Shown here: positions 17,203-25,884 of the stretch, piece after piece
How positions within the stretch are numbered: the stretch's first letter is position 1
How the letters are laid out: each line of letters begins with the position of its first letter
Assembly (NCBI GenBank): GCA_038529265.1
Contig: JBCBDX010000002.1
Span: forward strand, 361,933-425,932
Length of the DNA: 64,000 nt
Direction: 5' to 3'
Source of the DNA: JBCBDX01 sp038529265
Lineage (GTDB): Bacteria > Pseudomonadota > Alphaproteobacteria > Rhizobiales > Rhizobiaceae
Position numbers and translations under genes: made by a program
The notes under the pieces: generated by a model
What the model saw: only the letters and a program-made list of their open reading frames with translations
Told to the model about the DNA's origin: nothing
Databases searched by the model: none

Positions 17203-18384
17203 ATGGTTGAGCTTACCAGCCGCGAACGCGCTTATTCAGGGCATAGTCATGCGGCATCTGACGCAGGTTTGCGCTTGTCCATTGTTTCAAATCGCGAAGC
17301 AGCAATCTCGAAGCTGGCTGATGTTCCTTATCATTGGGTACATTCAGGCTATCAAGACCCCCGCCTTTTATCGCTATGGCTGCGGCAAGATGAGACCAAA
17401 CCGTTCCTCATTGAGATTGTGACGGAAAATGGACCGGTTCTTCTACCGCTCCAAGCCTTCGCGGACTGCACAGCGCGCTATATTGGCGGACGCCATGCTA
17501 ACGGCAATTTTCCGCTGGGTGCGCCAGAAGCGATCCAAGCGCTTGGTACAGTTGATCGAAGTGCACTCCGCTCGGCTTTGCACCGCGAACCCATGGCGCC
17601 ATGTTCGTTGGTACTGGAGCGTCAATTGCACCAGGTGGGCGAGCTGGCAAATCCATTTGTGGACGCGCGATCGACCAAGAGCCCCAATGTTGCGCTTTCA
17701 CTTTCGATTGAACAGGGCTTTGATGCCGTCCTTTCCGAAAGAAATGCCAAACGTATGCGCAAGAAAGCACGATCTTCGCAGCGCAAGTTGGAAGAAGCGG
17801 GAACTGTCGAAATTGTGGTGGAGCGCGGCACCAATCGCACGGCCGGTCTGCTAAACCGATTTTTTGAGCTGAAGTCGCACCGCTTCAAAGAGCTCGGCAT
17901 TTTTGATGTTTTCGCAGATGAGCCAACGCGCGATGTTTTTCGCTCACTCTTTGCCGAGCCGCGTAAAGATGAAGACGGAGCGCGTCACAGAATTCATGCG
18001 CTATGCCTCGATGACCAGCCGATCGCTGTGATTGGCTGCACCGAATTCAATGGGCGGGCAACCGTCGAGTTTGGTGCTTTTGATAATGAGTATGCCCACG
18101 CCAGCCCAGGTGACCTGTTATTTTTCCGCGCGATCGAGCGTTCTTGCACCGAGGGTTTTGACGTCTTTGATTTCGGCATTGGCGACGAGGTTTACAAACG
18201 TCGCTGGTGCGATATCGAAACCTGGCACGCAGATACATTTATTGCCGCTAACTTTCGTGGCCAATTCATTGCGTTGGCAAAGGATGCACGCACCAATGCA
18301 GTACGCGCGCTCAAGTCCAACCCCACGCTTTGGGCGCTCGCTAAAACACTCCGCAAGAGCTTGTCCGGAACGCGTTCAAACTAG
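17203..18384 (+). CDS. GNAT-type acetyltransferase (CelD/BcsL-like)
   Basis: A 393-aa protein of the acetyltransferase group found in cellulose and exopolysaccharide clusters (Acetyltransf_6). Its C-terminal half contains LNRFFELKSHRFKELG, the core strand-helix ATVEFGAFDNEYAHASPGDLL and FDFGIGDEVYKRRWCD, all typical of this family. It probably adds an acyl group to a polysaccharide or its lipid-linked precursor. It converges with the Wzz-like gene with a 4-base overlap of the two stop regions. Confidence 0.82.
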   Translation: MVELTSRERAYSGHSHAASDAGLRLSIVSNREAAISKLADVPYHWVHSGYQDPRLLSLWLRQDETKPFLIEIVTENGPVLLPLQAFADCTARYIGGRHANGNFPLGAPEAIQALGTVDRSALRSALHREPMAPCSLVLERQLHQVGELANPFVDARSTKSPNVALSLSIEQGFDAVLSERNAKRMRKKARSSQRKLEEAGTVEIVVERGTNRTAGLLNRFFELKSHRFKELGIFDVFADEPTRDVFRSLFAEPRKDEDGARHRIHALCLDDQPIAVIGCTEFNGRATVEFGAFDNEYAHASPGDLLFFRAIERSCTEGFDVFDFGIGDEVYKRRWCDIETWHADTFIAANFRGQFIALAKDARTNAVRALKSNPTLWALAKTLRKSLSGTRSN

Positions 18385-20507
18385 GCAAACACCCGTTGTC
18401 GTACCGGATTGACGGCCAGCTTTGAGGCGCCGTCATCGCCCTCACCGATGATCAGCAATAGATCATCGAAACCGGCGGCAATCATCTCATCGACGGTACG
18501 CTTGGCTTCTGCGCCAGGTGAGCCTGCGATTGAAATCACCAGCTCGGCCTCGTCACCCATCAGGCTTTCAAGCGCATCGAGGTTGGCTGAGCCACAATCG
18601 ATGATGACCAGATCATAGGCATTCTCAAGCGCGTCAATGATGATCGGTAGACGGCCAATATTCTTCGCTGCGGTCTTGGCATTGGCGCGACCGGTTGGCA
18701 CCACATGTGCGCCTGAACTGATGTCGCTGTGGATGATGTCGCTGTAGGATGCATTGGATACCAGAAGATCTGCGAGACCGGCGGGACGTCGCTCGGAACT
18801 CATCAAACGTCCGGACGCGTTGGCGCCGGTAACATCCAGTAAAACAGCGCGCAGCCCCTCACCTGCTGACCGCCGAGCGATTGCGACCGCGTTGGCAGAA
18901 CCAGCCAGCCCATCTGGTGAAATGACAAGCGCGCGCGTGGCACCCCGATCAATGAGCGCTTCAGCAACCGCTTCGGCAGTGTATTCGTCGTCACCAAGGT
19001 TGTGCGCCGCTTCTTCCGGCGTTTCCATCGAAGGCACAGTTGCATGGCGAGAGGCAGTTGCGTCTTCATCTACACTCAATTCCGGATCGGCGGGCATATC
19101 GGCACGCGACGGCACCATCGCGCGACCTGAAAGCAATTCGGCCATTAGAACATAGAGCGACATGAAGACCAGCGAACCGATAAACACGCCGATCACCATC
19201 GGGATCATTTTAGGGAAGTGAACTTCAAACGGCACGGTTGCGCCCGAGATCAAGCGTGCCTTTGCAGGCGCATACTGCCCCTCATCGCGCGATTGCGCTT
19301 CGCGAAACCGCACGAGATAGGTTTCCAGCAGCTCGCGTTGTGACGAAGCCTCACGCTCCAATGCGTTCAACTCAACAGCTTGTGAATTGGCACGGGCTGA
19401 AGCAGCCTTGAGCGTATTGAGATCGCGTTCCAGTTCAGCTTCGCGTGCACGGGCAATATCCGCTTCGTTGCGAAGGCCCGCCAAAACCTTGCGTGCCTGA
19501 TCGCGGATTTGGGTATCGATGTCTGCCAACTGCGCTCTGACCGCTTTGAGCCGTGGATGGTTGGGCAACAATGTTGTCGACAAGTCTGCTGCCTGCGCGT
19601 TCAGCACTGCGCGCTGACCGTTTAATCCGCTGACCAGTGGTGAAGCGATAACATCGGGCAATGTATCAAGCGCGGCACCGGCATTTAGTGCGCTTTCGAT
19701 CGAACGAACGCGCGCCTCCAGCGAGGAACGATCCGCACGAACACCGGACAGTTCAGTAGAAAGTTCTGATAATTGTTGTGTCGCTAGCACTTCGTCATTT
19801 TGACCGACGAACAATTCATTGGCAGCGCGATAGTCAGCCACTCTACCTTCCGCGATGCGCACGCTTTCCTGCAATTGCTCTATTTCGCTGGCAAGAAACC
19901 GGCTGGCTTCGCTTGTGCTTTCAAGTCGTGCGCTACTTTCAATCGTGACATAAGCCTCAGCGAGCGCGTTCGGTACTTGCGCCGCCAAGTCCGCAGACTC
20001 AGATGTGAACTGAATGACAATAACGCGGGATTGGTCGACGGGGAAAACATCCAACCGCTCACGCATGGCTTCAAGCACCCGTTTTTCCACCGGAATGCGT
20101 GCCGGGTCACTCATAATCCCAAGCATAACCAGAGCGGTCTTGATAGCGCCCATTCCCTTGGTTTCATCAAATTCGGCGTATTGGGCCAAATCCAGGTCAA
20201 GGGCGACTTTGGAGAGCAGCTCAGTGGACGTGATGATTTCGACCTGACTGGCTACGTTCTCTTGATCAACAATATCTTGGGCACCGCCATTGTCATCTTG
20301 TGGACGGGTGAAGATGGTTTCACTTGTTTCAATGAGAACGCGGCTATCAGCACGATAGGTCGGCGCCATCATTGAAAGCAGGAAACCGATAAGCGCAGTG
20401 ATGATCAGTGAAACGACAAAAATCTTCCACTTATCACGCCAAAGGGCACCAAAGAGGCGAACAATATCAATGTCGGCATCAATTGACGCCTGCTTGTCAG
20501 CACTCAT
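18381..20507 (-). CDS. Wzz/GumC-type chain-length protein with degenerate kinase domain
   Basis: Inner-membrane polysaccharide copolymerase (708 aa). A Wzz domain with TM1 at about residues 28-48 is followed by a long periplasmic coiled coil (about 190-400, including LLPNHPRLKAVRAQL) and TM2 at about 435-458. The C-terminal cytoplasmic domain resembles a BY-kinase (ALVISPDGLAGSANAVAIAR, AVLLDVTG, YDLVIIDCG). Its P-loop lacks the GK[ST] residues and no Tyr-rich tail follows, so kinase activity is unlikely. It probably controls chain length together with the divergently encoded Wza-like lipoprotein. ATG 20507 is preceded by GGAGTTTGAGTGAG. Confidence 0.88.
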   Translation of the reverse strand: MSADKQASIDADIDIVRLFGALWRDKWKIFVVSLIITALIGFLLSMMAPTYRADSRVLIETSETIFTRPQDDNGGAQDIVDQENVASQVEIITSTELLSKVALDLDLAQYAEFDETKGMGAIKTALVMLGIMSDPARIPVEKRVLEAMRERLDVFPVDQSRVIVIQFTSESADLAAQVPNALAEAYVTIESSARLESTSEASRFLASEIEQLQESVRIAEGRVADYRAANELFVGQNDEVLATQQLSELSTELSGVRADRSSLEARVRSIESALNAGAALDTLPDVIASPLVSGLNGQRAVLNAQAADLSTTLLPNHPRLKAVRAQLADIDTQIRDQARKVLAGLRNEADIARAREAELERDLNTLKAASARANSQAVELNALEREASSQRELLETYLVRFREAQSRDEGQYAPAKARLISGATVPFEVHFPKMIPMVIGVFIGSLVFMSLYVLMAELLSGRAMVPSRADMPADPELSVDEDATASRHATVPSMETPEEAAHNLGDDEYTAEAVAEALIDRGATRALVISPDGLAGSANAVAIARRSAGEGLRAVLLDVTGANASGRLMSSERRPAGLADLLVSNASYSDIIHSDISSGAHVVPTGRANAKTAAKNIGRLPIIIDALENAYDLVIIDCGSANLDALESLMGDEAELVISIAGSPGAEAKRTVDEMIAAGFDDLLLIIGEGDDGASKLAVNPVRQRVFA

Positions 20508-20547
20508 CTCACTCAAACTCCGCACACAACACGTTACTGCCACTCAT

Positions 20548-20602
20548 GGTAAACCAGCATGGTAACCAACGGGTAAACTCATGTGATGACGGGCTTTACC
20601 CG
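20548..20602. promoter_or_regulatory. GGTAAAC motif cluster in divergent EPS promoter
   Basis: Four copies of a GGTAA(A/C)C-like word occur in the gap between the Wzz-like and Wza-like genes: 20548-20554, 20561-20567, 20572-20578 and, inverted, TTTACC at 20595-20600. The last two form a perfect 8-bp inverted repeat CGGGTAAA/TTTACCCG (20570-20577, 20595-20602). This may be a regulator-binding array; the protein is unknown. Confidence 0.4.
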
Positions 20603-20661
20603 GCATTAACCCTAACAGAGCGATAACAACGCAAACTGTGCGGGAAACCGATGTGAGTGCC

Positions 20662-21234
20662 ATGTTTGCGTTTAATAAAATGACCCGGTCCTTTTGCGCC
20701 GCGATTGCGCTTGGTACACTTGCCGCCTGTACCGGCTACCAACCTGCCCCACCCGCATTCCATGAAATCATCAATCAGCCCTATGTCCTGGACGCCGGTG
20801 ATGCTGTGCGCGTTACCGTTTTCGATCAGGGTGATCTGACAAATACCTATGCAGTAGATCAGTCAGGCTACATTTCATTTCCTCTCGTCGGCCAGGTTCC
20901 GGCGCGCGGGCGAACAGTCCAACAAATGGAGTCAGCTATTGCTGCACGCTTGCGTGAAGGCTTTTTGCGCAATCCAGATGTCGCTGTCGAAGTGTCAACT
21001 TACCGCCCCATCTTTGTGATGGGGGAAGTTGGCGCTGCCGGACAATATGTCTATTCGCCGGGCATGACCGTTCAGACCGCCATTGCTTCGGCTGGTGGCT
21101 TTAATGTGCGCGCCAATCAGGGCAGCGCAGATATTACCCGCCAGATCAACGGTCAGATCATCACCGGACGCGTTGCGATCTCAGATCCGATTATGCCGGG
21201 CGACACCATCTACGTCCGCGAACGCCTTTTTTAG
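20662..21234 (+). CDS. polysaccharide export lipoprotein (Wza/GumB-like)
   Basis: Outer-membrane export lipoprotein of 190 aa. A lipoprotein signal peptide ends in the lipobox LAAC. The Poly_export domain follows (YVLDAGDAVRVTVFDQGDLTNTYAVDQSGYISFPLVG), then an SLBB-type segment (FVMGEVGAAGQYVYSPGMTVQTAIASAGGF). It would form the outer-membrane channel for the polymer made by this locus. The start at ATG 20662 gives a proper signal peptide; the frame stays open to a GTG at 20638. The glycosyltransferase gene follows after 5 bases. Confidence 0.92.
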   Translation: MFAFNKMTRSFCAAIALGTLAACTGYQPAPPAFHEIINQPYVLDAGDAVRVTVFDQGDLTNTYAVDQSGYISFPLVGQVPARGRTVQQMESAIAARLREGFLRNPDVAVEVSTYRPIFVMGEVGAAGQYVYSPGMTVQTAIASAGGFNVRANQGSADITRQINGQIITGRVAISDPIMPGDTIYVRERLF

Positions 21235-21239
21235 CCAGC

Positions 21240-22373
21240 ATGAACGCCACCAAACAGCTGCGCATCGTTCATATAATGCGCGCGCCGATGGGCGGTGTTT
21301 TTCGTCATGTCCGGGACTTAGCTCAACGTCAAAAAGCACTTGGGCACGTGGTCACCATTATCTGCGATGTTGCGGGAACCGCCGGTTACAATGAAGAAGG
21401 CTTGTCCGACCTGGAAAGGACGCACCAGATTGGCGTACTGCGCATTTCTATGCCGCGTTCCGTTGGTTGGGCAGACATAAAAACAGGACGAAGGATCCTG
21501 TTGGTTTTGAACAAAATCCTGCCAGACGTCATTCACGGACATGGCGCAAAAGGTGGTGTCTATGCCCGCGCTGTCGGCAAGCTTGCAGCCCAAGGCAGAG
21601 ACATTGTACGGGCCTACTCCCCACATGGCGGCAGCCTCCACTTTGATCCAAAATCGCGAAGCGGCAAGCTCTATTTTGCCGTCGAAAAAATGCTGGAGCG
21701 TCAGACGGAAGCGCTCTTGTTTGTGGCTAAGTATGAGCAAAGCACCTATCGGCAAAAGATAGGTGAACCCACTTGTCCGACCCACATCATCTACAATGGA
21801 TTAGCGCCCGAAGAGTTCAGTGCAGTTAAATCTATCGACAATCCTGCGGACTTTCTGTTTATCGGTGAAATTCGTGATCTAAAGGGCTATGACCTCGTTA
21901 TCGAAGCCGCCAAACGGCTGATCAACAATGGTTTTCCCGCGCTCAAGATCGACATGATTGGCAGTGGGCCAGACGAAGCGCAAGCGGACGCCCTGATCAA
22001 TGAAAACGCGCTGCAAGACGTCATCAAGCGTCACGCTCCCATGCCTGCCAGGCAGGCATTTGCTCGTGCACGGTGTGTTGTGATGCCGTCTCGCGCAGAA
22101 GCCATGCCCTACATCGTGCTGGAAGCACTTGGCGCCGGCATGCCAATAATCGCGAGCAAAGTTGGCGGCATTCCCGAGATATTCGATGGCAGCGACGCAG
22201 AACTAATATCCTCCGACGCAGTATCGCTCGAAGGAGCGATGAAGGCCTTTTTGCAGGACCCGAATGAGTTTTCCAAAACGATGCCAACAGTCGATGGGCT
22301 CAAAAGCCGCTTTTCCGTCGAAACAATGGGGGATGCGGTCCTCAACGTTTACCAAAAAGCACTGTATCGGTAA
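21240..22373 (+). CDS. glycosyltransferase family 4
   Basis: Cytoplasmic GT-B glycosyltransferase (377 aa) that adds a sugar during repeat-unit assembly. Typical elements are the N-terminal RIVHIMRAPMGGVFRHVRDLA loop, LFIGEIRDLKGYDLVIEAAKRL at the start of the donor domain, and the EX7E-type segment SRAEAMPYIVLEALGAGMPIIAS. The donor and acceptor sugars cannot be determined. It is closely spaced after the export lipoprotein gene, in an EPS operon. Confidence 0.9.
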   Translation: MNATKQLRIVHIMRAPMGGVFRHVRDLAQRQKALGHVVTIICDVAGTAGYNEEGLSDLERTHQIGVLRISMPRSVGWADIKTGRRILLVLNKILPDVIHGHGAKGGVYARAVGKLAAQGRDIVRAYSPHGGSLHFDPKSRSGKLYFAVEKMLERQTEALLFVAKYEQSTYRQKIGEPTCPTHIIYNGLAPEEFSAVKSIDNPADFLFIGEIRDLKGYDLVIEAAKRLINNGFPALKIDMIGSGPDEAQADALINENALQDVIKRHAPMPARQAFARARCVVMPSRAEAMPYIVLEALGAGMPIIASKVGGIPEIFDGSDAELISSDAVSLEGAMKAFLQDPNEFSKTMPTVDGLKSRFSVETMGDAVLNVYQKALYR

Positions 22374-22443
22374 CTGCCAAAGCGAAAACGTTTTTTAATC
22401 ATGATCGGTTAGCCTTTGCATGCATCGGCCAAATGGAACCGTT

Positions 22444-23982
22444 ATGAACAACGTTGATCCAACACTACGCTACAGCGCGTCCAAAGTCCGCGACTTTGAT
22501 GATGGCGAAGAACTTGTCGTCAAGGACACTGCATTGAGCAGTCTGGCCGAACGAATTGCTCAGGAATATGCGCGTGAAACTGTATCTCCTGCCATGGTCA
22601 GCGGCTTTTTGCGTCTGGGTGAAATATTCGCAATTACCGTGGTCGGCATTGTGATCATGTTCACCTATGTTGGTGCAGGCTTTGGCGTCCCGTACCGTTA
22701 TGTCGGCGCTGCGTTTGCAGGTGGATGCCTTTACATGGTTTTCGCCGAAATTCTGGATGCCTTCACCATTCGCGCAATCCGCAACACCATGCAAACGCTG
22801 CCTCGTATTGCATTTGCTTTGATGGGCGTTTTTTCCGCTCTCGCGCTAACGGCCTTTTTCATGAAAGTCTCCGAAGACTATAGCCGCGTGTGGTTCGGCT
22901 CATGGTTCCTTGGTTCGATCGGTGTCTTGGCGCTTATCCGCATGATCGTAAACATGCGCGTTCGCAAATGGGCCCGCAACGGTACAATTGAACGCCGCGC
23001 CGTTATTGTCGGTGGTGGCGAGCCCGCCGAGAAACTCATTCGCGCACTGGAGCGCCAACCGGATAATGACATACGCATCTGTGGCGTGTTTGACGACCGT
23101 AACGATGATCGGTCGCCGCCGATCGTAGCAGGCTACCCCAAGCTTGGTAATATCGAGCAGTTGATGGAGTTCACCCGTCGTGCCCGCATTGGTATGCTCA
23201 TTGTTTCTCTGCCGCTGAATGCGGAAGATCGAGTGTTGCGCATGCTCAAGAAGCTTTGGGTGTTACCGGTCGATATCCGCCTTTCTGCTCACGCACACCG
23301 TCTGCGGTTTCGCCCGCGCAGCTACTCATACGTCGGTAGCGTGCCGATGTTTGATATTTTTGATCGGCCAATCCGCGATTGGGACTCGGTAGCCAAACGT
23401 GCCTTTGACGTTTTCTTTTCGATCTTCTTCATAGTGCTGCTGTCGCCCATCATGCTGGCAACGGCATTGGCGGTTAAGCTGACATCTAAAGGGCCCGTGA
23501 TCTTTGTGCAGAAGCGGCACGGCTTTAACAATGAGATCATCAACGTCTACAAGTTCCGTTCCATGTATGTGGATCAGCAGGACAAGACTGCGAAAAACGC
23601 CGTTACCAAAAACGATCCACGCGTAACGCCAGTTGGTCGCTTTATCCGCAAAACGTCCATCGATGAGTTTCCCCAGTTCTTCAACGCGCTTTTTGGTGAC
23701 TTGTCGCTGGTTGGCCCACGGCCCCATGCCATGCATGCGCAAACGCGTGACAAGCTTTATGGTGAGGTTGTCGACGGTTACTTTGCGCGCCACCGTGTTA
23801 AACCGGGCGTAACCGGTTGGGCGCAAATCAATGGTTGGCGAGGCGAAATCGATGCTGATGAAAAGATAAAGAAGCGCACCGAGTTCGACCTATATTACAT
23901 CGAGAACTGGTCGCTACTGCTTGACCTGAAGATACTGTTCCTGACGCCGATCCGCCTTTTGAACACGGAAAACGCCTATTGA
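22444..23982 (+). CDS. undecaprenyl-phosphate sugar phosphotransferase
   Basis: Polyisoprenyl-phosphate hexose-1-phosphate transferase (512 aa) that starts the repeat unit, most likely a WcaJ-type undecaprenyl-phosphate glucose phosphotransferase. The N-terminal half has four membrane helices and a CoA-binding-like domain (RAVIVGGGEPAEKLIRAL). The C-terminal catalytic part holds KRAFDVFFSIFFIVLLSPIM, KRHGFNNEIINVYKFRSM and the active-site region SIDEFPQFFNALFGDLSLVGPRP. The last gene codons overlap the polymerase start by 4 bases. ATG 22444 is preferred over ATG 22420; neither has a strong ribosome binding site. Confidence 0.9.
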   Translation: MNNVDPTLRYSASKVRDFDDGEELVVKDTALSSLAERIAQEYARETVSPAMVSGFLRLGEIFAITVVGIVIMFTYVGAGFGVPYRYVGAAFAGGCLYMVFAEILDAFTIRAIRNTMQTLPRIAFALMGVFSALALTAFFMKVSEDYSRVWFGSWFLGSIGVLALIRMIVNMRVRKWARNGTIERRAVIVGGGEPAEKLIRALERQPDNDIRICGVFDDRNDDRSPPIVAGYPKLGNIEQLMEFTRRARIGMLIVSLPLNAEDRVLRMLKKLWVLPVDIRLSAHAHRLRFRPRSYSYVGSVPMFDIFDRPIRDWDSVAKRAFDVFFSIFFIVLLSPIMLATALAVKLTSKGPVIFVQKRHGFNNEIINVYKFRSMYVDQQDKTAKNAVTKNDPRVTPVGRFIRKTSIDEFPQFFNALFGDLSLVGPRPHAMHAQTRDKLYGEVVDGYFARHRVKPGVTGWAQINGWRGEIDADEKIKKRTEFDLYYIENWSLLLDLKILFLTPIRLLNTENAY

Positions 23983-25223
23983 GTGCGGCCAGTTTCACGA
24001 TTGACCCGGCAGCCAAGAACCGCGCTATCGCAGCGGCGCTTTCATCGATGGCGTTGTTTTTAGGTGCTTTCCTCTCCGGTTTTGTGATCAACGAGCCAGC
24101 GCCCTATGAGCTTTTCATGGCAGCGCTCATTCCTGTTTGGGCGTTGTTTGGCTTGCGCATTCCGCGCGCAACGGCACCGTTGATCATACTCCTGATCATT
24201 TTCAACATCGGCGGTGTCATTTCGCTGATGGTTCTGCCCAGCATGACCAGTCAGTTGATGTACGTGTTGGTGTCGTTCTTTCTGGCGTTTACGTCGATCT
24301 TTTTTGCGGCTGTCATCGCGGCTGACCACAAGCGTTTGGACGTCATCATTAGCGGCTATTTGGCCGCTGCGCTGTTGACGGCCACGGCTGGTATATTGGG
24401 TTATCTGGGTCTTTTGCCAGGTGGCGAGATATTTACCCGCTACGGACGCGCCCGCGGTGTCTTTGAAGATCCGAACGTTTTCGCGCCATTTCTAATGTTG
24501 CCAACGCTCTACTGCATCCACGGCTTGATGACGGGAAAACTGACCAACCTGTTGCCTCGTATGGCCATGACCTTGGCTCTTGTGCTGGGTCTTTTCCTTT
24601 CCTTTTCACGTGCTGGCTGGGGCATGCTTGTCATCTGTACTGCTATGCTGGCGGTGCTCATCGTCACTGCCAGTGGCTCCAACCGACTTCGCTTACGTGT
24701 GCTGATAATGGCGGTTATTGCCGTTTGCACCGCCATTGTTGGCCTCATGATCGCACTGCAATTTGATGTTGTGCGCGATGTGTTCACCGAACGGGCCCAA
24801 CTGGTTCAAAGCTATGACGGTGCGCGTGAAGGCCGTTTTGCCCGCCACTGGATTGGCTTGAAGATGGCATTGGAGCATCCGTTCGGTATTGGCCCGCTGA
24901 AGTTCGGCCAGATCTTTGGTGAGGACACGCACAATATTTGGCTCAAGGCTCTGTTCGACTATTCGTGGCTCGGGTTTGTTGCCTATGCGTTGCTGGTTTT
25001 CTGGACGATTGGCATTGGCCTGCGCATCATGTTCCGCGACCGTCCATGGCAGGGAATTCTTATGTGTGCATGGGTGGTATTTGTTGGACATACTATTATC
25101 GGCTACGTCATCGATACCGATCACTGGCGGCACTTCTTCCTGATCCTTGGCATTGTATGGGGCTGTGTAGCGCTGGAAGCGCGTTGGCAAGCGGGCGACA
25201 AGGACCAGGCGAAGCTCGCTTGA
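23979..25223 (+). CDS. O-antigen ligase / Wzy-like polymerase
   Basis: Polytopic membrane protein of 414 aa with about ten helices. The large loop motif HPFGIGPLKFGQIFGEDTHN matches the O-antigen ligase/polymerase (Wzy_C, WaaL) signature, including the conserved His. In this context it most likely polymerises lipid-linked repeat units. The start is TTG 23979, overlapping the stop of the phosphotransferase gene (TTGA), consistent with translational coupling. Confidence 0.87.
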   Translation: MSAASFTIDPAAKNRAIAAALSSMALFLGAFLSGFVINEPAPYELFMAALIPVWALFGLRIPRATAPLIILLIIFNIGGVISLMVLPSMTSQLMYVLVSFFLAFTSIFFAAVIAADHKRLDVIISGYLAAALLTATAGILGYLGLLPGGEIFTRYGRARGVFEDPNVFAPFLMLPTLYCIHGLMTGKLTNLLPRMAMTLALVLGLFLSFSRAGWGMLVICTAMLAVLIVTASGSNRLRLRVLIMAVIAVCTAIVGLMIALQFDVVRDVFTERAQLVQSYDGAREGRFARHWIGLKMALEHPFGIGPLKFGQIFGEDTHNIWLKALFDYSWLGFVAYALLVFWTIGIGLRIMFRDRPWQGILMCAWVVFVGHTIIGYVIDTDHWRHFFLILGIVWGCVALEARWQAGDKDQAKLA

Positions 25224-25275
25224 AGCCGCGTTCGGTTGGGCTTACGCTTGGCTTCAATAAAACAAGGCCTCACCT

Positions 25276-25878
25276 ATGAAAGCTATTTCAAGCATCGAAG
25301 AACTCGAAGCGATTTACGATACCGTCAATGCGCTTTCGATTGAAAAAGTCGCTGATCGCATGACGCCGATGTATGCCAGTTTCATTGAAGCTTCGCGGCT
25401 GGTGATCGTTTCAACCGTGGGACCAGAAGGTACCGATGCGAGCCCCCGTGGTGATGATGGCGCGGTGGTTGCGATTGCAGATGAGAAAACAATTTTGTTG
25501 CCCGACTGGCGCGGCAACAATCGGCTCGACACGCTCAAAAACATCGTACGTGACGACCGGATCAGCTTGATGTTTCTGGCCCAAGGTTCCAACAATGTTG
25601 TTCGTGTCAATGGTACGGCCATTGTCTCTAATAATGCCTCATTAACAGCCCGTTTTGCCAAAGGCGACAAGCATCCACGCACGGTGATCGTTGCAACCAT
25701 CAACGAGCTTTATTTCCAGTGCGCCAAAGCGTTGATGCGAGCGGGCATATGGGATGCAGATATGCCACACGCTGACGTACCAACGGCCGGCCAGTTCCTC
25801 AAGGAGGCCAAAGACGGCTTTAATGCTGAAGAGTATGATGCAGCCTACCCTGCATACGCATCCGAACGCATGTGGTGA
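25276..25878 (+). CDS. PPOX-type flavoprotein (MSMEG_1061-like)
   Basis: A 200-aa FMN-binding split-barrel protein of the pyridoxamine-phosphate-oxidase-like superfamily. Diagnostic stretches are VSTVGPEGTDASPRGDDG, LLPDWRGNNRLDTLKNIV and ADVPTAGQFLKEA. It is a paralogue of the protein at 14158-14811. It follows the polymerase gene by about 50 bases but has no obvious link to polysaccharide synthesis. Substrate unknown. Confidence 0.87.
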   Translation: MKAISSIEELEAIYDTVNALSIEKVADRMTPMYASFIEASRLVIVSTVGPEGTDASPRGDDGAVVAIADEKTILLPDWRGNNRLDTLKNIVRDDRISLMFLAQGSNNVVRVNGTAIVSNNASLTARFAKGDKHPRTVIVATINELYFQCAKALMRAGIWDADMPHADVPTAGQFLKEAKDGFNAEEYDAAYPAYASERMW

Positions 25879-25884
25879 CCGCCC

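Noticed and set aside
18754..19155. 133-residue plus-strand frame inside the Wzz-like gene
   Set aside because: It mirrors the coding strand of the larger gene and has Ser/Arg/Ala-rich composition typical of antisense frames.
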